A stretch of DNA of 22,367 nt. It comes from Physocladia obscura (taxonomy: Eukaryota; Chytridiomycota; Chytridiomycetes; Chytridiales; Chytriomycetaceae). Shown in pieces: positions 1 through 9,057 of this stretch; positions within the stretch are counted from its first letter, which is position 1, and every line of letters starts with the position of its first letter. Below the pieces are notes generated by a model, which saw only the letters and a list, made by a program, of their open reading frames with translations, ran no database searches and was not told the DNA's origin. The position numbers and the translations under genes were made by a program. The stretch spans positions 1 through 22,367 of the forward strand of contig JADGJH010000124.1 in the NCBI GenBank assembly GCA_027596945.1, read 5' to 3'.

Positions 1-1451
1 CCTCTCTCTTGACTAACATTTGTAAAAAATAAATCTTTATACCTTGATTCCACAATGAACTCCTTCCAACGCCGGTTGCACATAGAGTGGACACGTGTGG
101 TGAATAAATGTTGTAAAACTGTAAAACGCGTCAAGTTCTGGCATGACATACAAAAATGGCGCAACAAGCACATTCATGCCTTGTACGTACGAAAACTGCA
201 AATTTATCAGCCTTGATGTTGGATAATCTGATAGCAGAATAAAAAGAATTAATTGTTTTTTACAAAAGATTACCTTTTTTTTACTCACTTTTGGCTCTCC
301 ATGCAAACCCATTCAACACGCGTATAATCATTGCTTCATCAACAACTTTTCCAAAACTAACATCTCCATGAAGCGTTCTAAACGCGTCGTTCTTAATTTT
401 GTCAAACACATCACTTGCGCCTTTTCCTACCAGTCCCACATACTCATCTGCCGACGTCTTGTACACGCCTACTAAAAGCTTCCAAATCCTATGGCGCAAA
501 CTTTGATTCGTCGCGACACAGATTCCACCTCCACCACCGCTAATACTACCAACTGTAGAGTTCGGAATTCCTTGTGTGAGAATAAGGCTACGCAGCGTCT
601 TAAGTGTCACGCGCATGACGCGTTCCGTCGGATTTTTTGAAGCTAGGATACGTTCGTATTGTTCCTGCAAGTCTGTACGGCCGACACCTTTACTGGTGAC
701 ACCTGCAAATATCTGAGTTATAGTTTCTTGTTGAATCATGATGTTTGTGGTTGTGTTGACGCTATTACTACTATTATTGCTATTGTTGCTACCAATGCCG
801 CTGTCGATGCCGTTTGTTGTCTGCAGTTTTGCAAAATACTGAGATGAAGTGAAAGCTGTTTCACCGCTTTTTTGCAGTGTCACGGAGCGAGGGTGAGAAA
901 TAGATTGACGTGATGAAGATAATTGTGGTATAACACGTTCAGCAGCCGGCGGAACCATCATATTTCTCGGAGTTGAGTTTGAAGATGTTGTTGCGCGTTG
1001 TAGATTAATTTGCTTGGATATAGTTGTCGTTCGAAGCAATGTTGGAGTTGTTTGAGACAATGTAGAAGGTCCCAGATTTTGTTTGCGTGTTTGAGAACTT
1101 GAAAGTTGTGGAGTTGAAATTACATTTGAAGTTGGGGGTGCGTTCGAAAATAACTGAGATTGCTGGGTTGGCGCTTGATCTACATGTGACTTCGTTTTCG
1201 AGGATGCCACTGCAATAGGTTTGGTGGAGGAATTCCATCCAGGTTTTGATTTTGTGGTTGCTATCGCGTTTGCATTTCTGATTGTTGTTTGTTCACTGCC
1301 AGATTATACAGCAAATGACAAAGTTATTTACTTTATTTTGTGTATTATTTTGTATCAATATGAACCTGGTTTGATTTTTTCTGTTGGATCCAAAAATTGG
1401 CCTGGGAATCGACGAAAAGGAAGTGTTTGCTGATGACAGAGATTCATTCAT
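1..1451 (-). CDS. BUB2: Bub2-like TBC-domain GTPase-activating protein, 3' end off the window
   Basis: Mitotic-exit/spindle-position checkpoint GAP of the Bub2 (S. pombe Cdc16) family; in yeast it works with Bfa1 on the Tem1 GTPase at spindle poles. Model on the minus strand: exon 1 1451-1366, exon 2 1295-289, exon 3 227-43, then a GTATAAA donor at 42 and the gene leaves the window. Phases 2 and 1 join exactly. The TBC domain starts near residue 290. Both catalytic fingers are visible: IKNDAFR (IxxDxxR arginine finger, Arg about 335) and YVQGMN (glutamine finger, Gln about 380). TFIHHTCPLYVQPALEGVH, further on, is also typical of Bub2. About 190 residues before the conserved part are Ser/Thr/Gln/Asn-rich and probably disordered, so this protein is longer at the N-terminus than yeast Bub2 (about 300 residues). 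The first ATG at 1451 is the only one I found that splices in frame; its donor (GTTCAT) is weak, so exon 1 is less certain than the TBC part. Confidence 0.85.
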
Positions 1452-1484
1452 TTTTGGTGACAAACTTTTTGCAAAACTTTCTAG
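1452..1484. promoter_or_regulatory. 33-bp gap between divergent BUB2 and AFG1 start codons
   Basis: Only 33 bases separate the chosen ATG of BUB2 (minus) and the chosen ATG of the AFG1-like gene (plus). Any shared promoter must sit here or inside the coding regions. An in-frame TAG (1482-1484) directly precedes the AFG1 ATG. I see no recognisable factor-binding motif. The assignment depends on both start codons being right. Confidence 0.4.
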
Positions 1485-2900
1485 ATGAACAATTTACTCT
1501 CACGATATTTAACGCTCAATTTGCGCCCTGATGCGAATCAACTCCGAGCTTTGGAGTCATTAGATAATCTATCCGCTCTTTGGAAGCGTCAAAGCCTCAA
1601 AACTGTGCGAAAAACATCGAAGTATCTTGCAGGAAGTGTTGGCTCAGGGAAAACTCTCGTTATGGATCTGTTTTACAAAGATATAAGCTCTGCTATTCCC
1701 GGGATCACTCGAAGAGTTCATTTCTTGGAATTTATTGCTGATGTTCACCGTATGATTGCAAAATGATGATTTCCAAGCGTCTCACATCTCATATTTTTAT
1801 TTTCAGGTCAATTGCACACGATTCGATCTGAGAGCCCAACTGTTGACCCCTTTGAAATATTATCGAGTTCGATTCTGAAAAACTCTCCTGTACTATGCCT
1901 TGACGAATTCCAATTGGTTGATATTGGGGACTCAATGATTATTCGCCGATTGTTCACAAATCTTTTCAATGCCAAAGAATCTTTTCTTCCCATAGAATAT
2001 TCTGGGGTGAAAGAAGCTATTCTGCCTCCACCATTTACTCTCATAACTACATCAAATAAACCAATAAATGATCTTTATGCGAAAGGATTGAACAGAGATT
2101 TAGTAAATCCACTGTTGAAGCTCCTCGAAAGAAACTGTGAAACAATTTATCTGAATTCCAGCAAAGACTATAGGCGTTTGAATGAACAGATAGAATCGCT
2201 GAAAAGTTTCTACCACCCAGTCACCAAGGAATCACCATCGATTTACGAAACGCAAGAAGTAGCAAGTGTCGCGTTCCATACTAGATTCGTGTCTGAATGC
2301 GAAAGTGCAGATTTCAAGCCTCATTCGCATATTTTTAAATTAGGAAACACCACTCGTTCGTTGCAACTGAAACTACAGGTTCCGAATCTTTGTGCTATGA
2401 TTGACTTTGAGGTTCTTTGCGGTCACACAGGAAAACTTGGAGCAAGTGATTATTCACGCCTTTGTGCAGAATTCCCAGTCATTTTTATCTCTGGCCCTAT
2501 TCGTCGGTTAGATTTGGAGAGTGTAGATTCGCGTGGTGTAAAAGATGTTGATCTTGGACGCAGATTTATCAATTTTGTCGATGTTGCGTATGATTCGGGA
2601 GTGCGAATTGTTGTTGAAGCTCAAGCAGGAATCGAAGAGGTTTTGTCTGGGTTGAAGGAAGATGAGGTCAATCAAATAAAAAGTGGCAGCACAAGCACTA
2701 CTGTTGTCAAAGAAGGAGGGTCGAGTTCATCAGGTGCGGCAACTTATATTGGAATAATGGAGTGGAGCGCGACTGGACTGCAAGACGCATCACTGGACAA
2801 AATTGGTGGAGTTGGAATTAGCGAGACTGGATTTTCGGTTAAACGAGCAATTTCTCGATTGATGGAAATGGGAACTGTCTCTTTCACCAAAAACAAATGA
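1485..2900 (+). CDS. AFG1: AFG1/LACE1-family AAA+-like ATPase
   Basis: Member of the AFG1 (LACE1/AFG1L) ATPase family, which in yeast and animals acts in mitochondria on turnover of respiratory-chain subunits. Exons 1485-1749 and 1807-2900 (57-bp intron, GTATGA..TTTCAG, phase 1) give 452 residues, close to family length. Walker A is GSVGSGKT (residues 50-57) followed by LVMDLFY; DVHRQL is rebuilt across the splice; Walker B is VLCLDEFQ (about 117-124) followed by the family's DIGDSMIIRRLF; sensor-like ITTSNKP lies further on. The C-terminal half has GRRFINFVDVAYDSGVRIVV and the closing FSVKRAISRLMEMG, both typical of the family. Conserved sequence (LSRYLTLNLRPDANQ) begins almost at the ATG, so no clear mitochondrial presequence is encoded; an in-frame stop precedes the ATG. 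Thirty-two bp separate its stop from the next start codon. Confidence 0.93.
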
Positions 2901-2932
2901 CTTTCTTGATTTTTGAATCGTAAGACTCAAAA

Positions 2933-4565
2933 ATGACCAAATCCAAAGCTCCAAAACGCAGTTCTACACGACAAGCAAAGAAAGCCAACGGATCATCTAC
3001 GGCACAAAAAAAGCCGAAAATTGAGTCAGTCACAACAGGAACTGCGGCTGAAGGATACGACGAAAAAACGCACTTTGAGACCACTTATCATATTCTTGCC
3101 AAAGAGATTCTCGATGATATGCAAACCTACAGACTTCCAAGAAATGGTATCGAATGGGTCAAAAAGGTTTGTTCAATTTTTTGGTGACTTCCATAATTTG
3201 GTCTCGATATACGGTCACTCATCTTGTTTACATTTTTGATAATGTCAGATGCTCGATTACACCATTCCCGGAGGTGAAGACAGCTGTTATTAATCTTAGC
3301 TTATTATTTGCTGATATATGCGATATTTGAAAAAATATAGGGAAGATGAACCGCGGATTGACTGTTGTGTCCTCGCTGAAATCACTCAAGAAGAGAGACC
3401 TTGATGATGAAGAGTTATTGCATGCTGAGGTTTTGGGTTGGTGTGTTGAGCTGGTCAGTGTTTGTCTGTTTTCAATGTTATTGCTTTTGTGTGACGTCAC
3501 GTCAATATCCAGCTTCAAGCTTTTTTCTTGATTTCCGACGACATAATGGATTCCTCAGTTACTCGTCGTGGCGCTCCATGCTGGTACAGGGCAGAAGGCG
3601 TCGGCATGGTTGCCATCAATGACGCTTTTATTGTCGAAGCAGCAATTTACAGACTTATCAAAAAGTATTTTAGGGGTCAGAGTTGGTATGCGGATCTCCT
3701 TGATCTCATGCATGAAGTAAATAATCTACATTTTTTAAATCGAATCCGTGTGACTTTCTCTGATTGCTTTTCGAAATTTAGGTTACTTATCAAACTGAGC
3801 TTGGTCAACTTATGGATTTGATTACGGCTCCTGAAGACAACGTCGACTTGAATCGTTTTTCTCTTGAAAAATACAAATACATTGTTGAATTCAAAACGGC
3901 TTATTACAGTTTCTATCTGCCGGTTGCTCTCTCAATGCTCCTCGATGGTATCTCAGCCGAGTCCGAAAGTTATAAGCAGGCATTGAATGTTTTGCTTCCA
4001 CTTGGAGAATATTTTCAGGCTCAAGATGACTACTTGGACTGTTTTGGTTGGTTTTATTCAAAGAAGATTCATAGTTGAGATATTTTGAACAGGTGCGCCG
4101 GAAGTTATTGGAAAAATTGGCACTGACATTGAAGACAACAAATGTTCTTGGCTTGTCAACCAAGCTTTGCCTCTTTGTAACGAAGCTCAACGAAAGCTTT
4201 TGGATGTAAGAATTTTTTTTTTGTTCTCTTGTTTATTCTATTAAACTAATAAACTGAATTGCATAAAGGAAAACTATGGCCAGCGCAAAGCAGAAAATGT
4301 CGCAGTTGTGAAAAAAGTTTACAACGAATTGGATTTAGAAGGATTATACAAACGATACGAGGAAGAGTCCCACGACAAGATTATGGGTTTGATTGAAAAA
4401 ATCAATGAAGATGAATTGCCAAGAGACATGTTTGTTACGTTTGTGAAAAGAGTTTATAAGGTGGAAAATACTTTTTTTCTTATTGTTTGGCATTATTTTC
4501 AACAACTAAATTGAATGCATTTTCCCTTTTCCATTATATCTCTATTTTTGCAGAGAAACAAGTGA
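2933..4565 (+). CDS. ERG20: farnesyl diphosphate synthase
   Basis: Condenses dimethylallyl and then geranyl diphosphate with isopentenyl diphosphate to make farnesyl diphosphate for sterols, dolichol, quinones and protein prenylation. Eight exons: 2933-3166, 3249-3273, 3341-3453, 3513-3716, 3782-4046, 4093-4205, 4269-4460, 4554-4565; all phases fit and give 385 residues. First Asp-rich motif DDIMDSS (residues 133-139) is preceded by FFLIS, the aromatic pair at -5/-4 typical of eukaryotic FPP synthases that stop at C15. Second Asp-rich motif is DDYLD (274-278). [15 protein letters not shown] and ELLQAFFL are rebuilt across introns, which confirms the splicing. The first 45 or so residues are a Lys/Ser/Thr-rich extension not found in yeast Erg20. 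Exon 2 is only 25 bp, and the last exon codes for just RNK and the stop, restoring the basic tail common in this enzyme. Product is certain; the extension's role is unknown. Confidence 0.96.
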
Positions 4566-4609
4566 ACAAACCCTTTGTCGACGTTTATATTTGCTATCTT
4601 GTGATTGAA

Positions 4610-4615
4610 AATAAA
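4610..4615 (+). terminator. poly(A) signal AATAAA, likely for farnesyl diphosphate synthase
   Basis: A canonical AATAAA lies 45 bp after the FPP synthase stop and only 26 bp before the next gene's ATG (4641). Cleavage would fall around or past that ATG, so the two transcripts probably overlap. Motif match only. Confidence 0.4.
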
Positions 4616-4640
4616 GTTTTTTTACTCCTGGATTGAAATT

Positions 4641-5482
4641 ATGTCCAAAATAATTTTTCATTTCGACGTTGTATCGCCGTACTCGTGGTTCGCATTCGAA
4701 ATTATACAGCGCTACAAACTGCGATGGAGCAAAGTGAATTTTGAGTTTTCCCCCGTTTTCTTGGGTGGGATCATGCACGCAAGCGATAACAAGGTCATTA
4801 AAGATTAATGAAATTTATATATACCATTTCTCAAAGAAAATAAAATAGCCACCAGCGACAAACCCGTTCAAAGCGGCGCAAATGATGAAAGAAATCCAAC
4901 TCTTGAAACAAATGTACGATATTGATGTTGGAAATCCTGCGAGTGAGTTTCTCTAACACAATTCATGAACAATTTATTTTAATTTTTTCCCCAACTCCAA
5001 GATTTTCCCTCTATCTCCATGCTGGCCCAGCGAATTCTTTTTGCATTAAAAGTTCAAAACTCGGAAAAACTCGAAGATGTCGCGCGGGCGTTTTGGGTAA
5101 CACTTTTTTTTCATAGTTAAATGCAGAAACTCAATACAAAAACGTTTAGAAACTGTACTGGCGCGACGAGAAGGATATTGAATCAAAGAAGGATTTATAT
5201 GAATATCTTGCACCAATTGTTACGTCCGAAGCAGCAAATCGTTTAATCAATGTTGATAGCCAGAACGACAAAATCAAAAAGGGATTAATTAATGTGACAA
5301 ACAGTCTGGTAAAAGAACATGGCGCATTTGGTTTGCCATGGTTTATTGTTAAAAGGGCATCAGACGGTGCAGAAATGACGTTTTTTGGAAGTGATAAGTT
5401 TGAAGCTATCGCATGGTTTTTGGGGGAGAAGTATGAAGGACCATGTCCTCCAGGGTATAAGGCAATCAATAGCAAATTGTGA
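4641..5482 (+). CDS. GSTK1: kappa-class glutathione transferase (DsbA/HCCA-isomerase fold) with PTS1
   Basis: Glutathione transferase of the kappa class, in mitochondria and peroxisomes of eukaryotes, related to 2-hydroxychromene-2-carboxylate isomerase. Exons 4641-4793, 4849-4942, 5002-5096, 5150-5482 join in phase to 224 residues; human GSTK1 is 226. SPYSW at residues 12-16 holds the expected catalytic serine (Ser12, matching Ser16 of mammalian enzymes), followed by FAFE. GIMHASDNKPPATNPFKA crosses the first splice as in the family. GAFGLPWF carries the DsbA-fold cis-proline, then FFGSDKFEAIAWFLGEKYEGPCPP matches the kappa C-terminus. The protein ends in Ser-Lys-Leu, a textbook peroxisomal targeting signal 1. 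The start ATG at 4641 places the fold at the very N-terminus, with no mitochondrial presequence. Stand-alone gene 75 bp after FPP synthase. Confidence 0.93.
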
Positions 5483-7602
5483 GAAAGAACTGTTCAGAAA
5501 TAGTTTATTGCTTGTAAAAACGAAGAAACCTATTTGTTCAAGGGGCCATTCTAACGAGGGTGTGTATTAAAGGAGAAAAAAAGAAATGAAAAGAAAAAAG
5601 ATTATTAGATGGCAAACATGACAAAATTAGGCCCTAGCTCCAAAACCATTATTGAGCTTTGGTATAAGACTTGTTTGTGGAACTTCACAGAATTTAACTT
5701 TTTGGTGTTTCATCTCAATTGTCTCTGTACCATCATCATTATAAGGTGTTATCTAGTGAATAAGATGGTAGACATAATAAAACCACACCAGTAGCTTCAC
5801 ATGCTTCATAATTCATATATCTTTAAAATACTTTTCAGCTGTCGACATTTTTTCAATTTCAAAAGCTAGTTAAGTCTTCAGTCAGCTATTCCAAGAAATC
5901 AATTGAATTCATGCTTCATTCTTTGATAAAGAAAGATATCAACTCATGTTATGACATTGAAGCATATGCAACTCTGTGGTGAGGGATATGTATTACGAAA
6001 CAAGTAGTGCAAAATAAATCTTTCTTCTCAATTAAAAGAAATAAACTGTTTTAACAATCAATTTTGAAAGATAGCAAAATGGAAAAAATTGTGATCCCAT
6101 TCATATAGGGCAGAATCAAAACAAACACTAACAATACTAAATCATTATAAATCTGTTTGTTTTAGTTTATTTTAATAAAGTAAAATTATAAAATAGTTTT
6201 ATGAGCATTTGATAAAAGCAAACAATCTTTATGAAACAATTAAACTAATTCTGTTTAAACTGATCTGTTATTACTTTGACACACTATTGCAGAGGTGCCA
6301 ACAGAATCAACAGAGAAACATTGAGGAGAATCTGGTATGTTCACTAGTTAATAGTAAGAGTCCCCGTCAACTTACTACAATGTTCAAATACCTGGAAACA
6401 CAGACTCTCCTGGATCATCCTACAGAAGAGCATGTCTTGTATATTAAACTAGGAAAAAGAGTGGAAGATGCCCTATAGTGCACAAGGATTTTGAACATAA
6501 GCATGTTTCATATAATTGTATTAGAAATCAATAGAAACATTTAGAAAATGTTGAAAAGACAAAAGACAGTTGCAAGATACTATGGAGGCATCCACAGTCT
6601 CTTGTATCACCAGATCTATATGTGCTAATGGCCACAGCGCATGCATTCATTATTTGCACAGTAAATTTTAATTTATTAATAAACATATTAAGCTATTTAT
6701 TAAACAGTGACTTGTCAAAAGCCAATGCAAACTAAGTAAAGGAACCAATTGCCATTCAATATAATACTAATTATTTTGGGTTATAAGTAATGGCAGAAAG
6801 ATCACATTGGTGTGGTTTTTTCAATATTCCCACATACACATTTTCATCAAAGGAGAAAACTTGAAGACACCATTATACTGATGAATTTCAAATCCAAAAG
6901 TGTTTCAAGGAACCAAATGGAAGAAAGAAACTACACAAACAAGGCTATAAAGAGGGCTTTGGATTTCTTTTTTCGTGTAGAATCTTAACAACCAAAATTC
7001 TGTCAACTCTTAAATTTAGAGTCTACTATCAAGCTTCTGATAATCCTACCAGAATATCAACATACTGACACACCATCCTGAAGCTAGCTGCATTTCCTGA
7101 CCAAACTCTTTCAGATACCAGTCTTTTCAATTTGCCATCAATGCTTCAAGGTGCCATTGTGTTTTTGACCAACCAATCAGTAAAAAAACCTGCATTTCTG
7201 CCTTCTCCCATTTCCTTGTGCAAACAGGTGTTTTATTGTTCCAAATATTGTGTAATACTTCCACATTTGTCTAACCAGCATTTCATTGACAAAAATTCTT
7301 GTTGCTGTCCCATTGAAATCATATCTTGCCAATAATATCCAAATAATAATCCCAAAGGCTTGAGTCTGGATGCTGAAATAACTATAATAAACAACCACAC
7401 ATTGTGATTGAAACAGACAACAAATAAAAAACAAGGAAAGACAATGCACACCATCTCCAACTTCGTTAAAAGAAATAACAAGAAATCGATAGCAATTTTT
7501 GTAAGAGAGCTTTAGTTTGTTCACACCAAGTTTTAGCTGATGTTTTCATGAAATTGAGGATTACAATCACAATTTGGTTTTCGTATTTGAGAAAAGCAGT
7601 CA
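5483..7602. other. 2.1-kb AT-rich, CpG-starved spacer without a convincing gene
   Basis: No reading frame here resembles a known protein, and none can be extended by plausible splicing. The largest are 6209-6478 (plus, 89 codons, no ATG-supported domain) and 7177-7524 (minus, 115 codons). From about 5560 to 7560 I count roughly eight CG dinucleotides in 2 kb, against dozens in any gene of similar length, while CA and TG stay common. A possible ATTAAA poly(A) signal for the upstream gene is at 5566-5571. The block ends abruptly at the GC-rich gene starting at 7603, whose promoter must lie at its right end. Confidence 0.7.
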
Positions 7603-8929
7603 ATGAATTGGCTGTTTGGAGCCACCTCCAAAACACGAATTAACTCCAACAATGGCGTTGAGCTCCTGTCCCGGGCACGAAGCCTTCCAGCTCCTGGACC
7701 AGCAATGACGACTGGGATAACAACCACGCGAATGGACGCGGCAATCGTCAACAACGCTGATAACAACGATGTCAGCATCAAACATGAACTCACCAGTAGC
7801 AGCAGTACCAAGTCACTGCGGTCGACGGCAAGTAGCGCTGTATCTGGGCTGGTTCGCGCGGCATCAAGGGGACGCTTGCGGCAACCGCAACAGGAACAAC
7901 AGCAATCGGCGGGGAGCCGCGCGCGAAGCCGAGGTAGAGGATTAGTGAAGGGAATAGGGGGTGCTGGAGGGGCAGTATGGCGGATTGGCGGAACTGGCGG
8001 GACTGGCGGGGTGGGCGGGGAGATTGCGGGCGACACGGACGCCATCGCGCCGCTTGCACCGCCGGCAGACCTCGCGTCGGTCAGCGCGCCGCCAGCGTCG
8101 ATCGAGCCGGACGACTGGGTGGCGCTGTCAATCTACTACCACGAAAACACGCCGCACCTGCACGTCAGCGCCTACTACGCGTCGCTGGCGGCCGCGGCGG
8201 GCAGCGGCGTTGGCCTGTTTCTGTACGCGATCGCCCTGCGCCACGGGCTCGGCGTCGCCCAGGACTCGCGCCGCGGCCTGCAACTGCTGTGCCGCGCCGC
8301 CGACGCCGCCATGGATGCCATCGAAAATCCGTCGTCAACCACCTCAAACTCTGCAGACCCTTCGAGCGAAAACCACAACCAACAGCATCTTGACAATGAC
8401 TATCCTCCCCCCCTCCTCCACTCAGAATCTTTTTCTTCTGCCGCCCCCTCCGCTTTCTCGGAAACACTCTCGCGTCTCCCTGGCTCTGGCGCTGTCCGCC
8501 ACCTTGCCAAACGCGAACTCGCCGCCGCTCTCTACGAGATCGCAAACTGCTATCGCAACGGCTGGGGTGTCGACGCTGTGTCTGAACCTACCGCGCTCTA
8601 CTACTATACCGTCGCCTCGAGTCTTGGCGATTGTGACGCCCATGTTGCTCTTGCCGACTGTTATATGCGTGGTAAATATTATCTCAGCGATTAGCGCAAT
8701 AAGTTGCCATGGAAAAAAAATATTTAGCGAAGCAGAAAGTAACAGGCTTGGAAAATTTTTTTGTTGTGGCACCGAAATTTTTTTAATGTGGCTGAAATTA
8801 ATTTCGATAGGTGAGTGTGGAATAAAAGCTGATAAACGTATTGCAGCAAAGTATTATCGCCTGGCTACTGCTGCTGGATATAAGGAACCAGGATTGCATT
8901 GGATATACAAAGAAAAGTACAGGGAATGA
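7603..8929 (+). CDS. Sel1-repeat protein, Nif1/Dsf2-like
   Basis: Resembles fungal Sel1-like-repeat proteins of the Nif1 (mitosis inhibitor)/Dsf2 group, which act as scaffolds in signalling; exact role here is unknown. Exons 7603-8671 and 8811-8929 (139-bp intron, phase 1) give 395 residues. Residues 1-165 are low-complexity: Ser/Thr-rich, an Arg/Gln-rich stretch (about 90-112) and a Gly-rich run (116-140). Sel1 repeats follow: YAIALRHGLGVAQDSRRG (208-225) with LLCRAADAA; after a 65-residue Ser/Asn/Pro insert, AALYEIANCYRNGWGV (308-323); then DAHVALADCYMRGECGIKAD, rebuilt over the splice, and AAKYYRLATAAG. The terminal WIYKEKY is characteristic of this fungal group. ATG at 7603 is the first in frame; the N-terminus MNWLFG is not diagnostic. 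GC content is far above neighbours between about 7850 and 8330, with CG very frequent. Confidence 0.85.
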
Positions 8930-9051
8930 TCACCAGCACCATACTAAGAATTCCTACTGCATTTCATCTATTCCTGCATTTTATAAACATGTTTTTTTAT
9001 TGACCATAACGGAATTAGACTTTTTTTCTTTACTTATTTGAATCGAATAAG

Positions 9052-9057
9052 AATAAA
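9052..9057 (+). terminator. poly(A) signal AATAAA, likely for the Sel1-repeat gene
   Basis: Canonical AATAAA 123 bp after the Sel1-repeat stop. It touches the point where the reading frame of the next gene opens (9057), so the 3' end of one transcript and the 5' part of the next must overlap or abut. Motif match only. Confidence 0.35.

Noticed and set aside
1005..1238. Alternative minus-strand ATG frame at 1238, considered as the BUB2 start
   Set aside because: It is in a different frame from the TBC domain; splicing from the ATG at 1451 fits the phase.
1221..1433. 70-codon plus-strand frame before AFG1, considered as an upstream AFG1 exon
   Set aside because: Possible GT..TTTCTAG splice to 1485 is out of phase, and the frame is antisense to BUB2 exons.
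6209..6478. 89-codon plus-strand frame in the AT-rich spacer
   Set aside because: Starts with no Sel1, TE or other domain, no splice partners, and sits in CpG-starved DNA; could be chance or a relic.
7961..8929. 322-codon frame overlapping the Sel1-repeat gene
   Set aside because: Arg/Thr/Ala-rich by-product of GC-rich DNA in a second frame, and it reads through the intron of the real gene.
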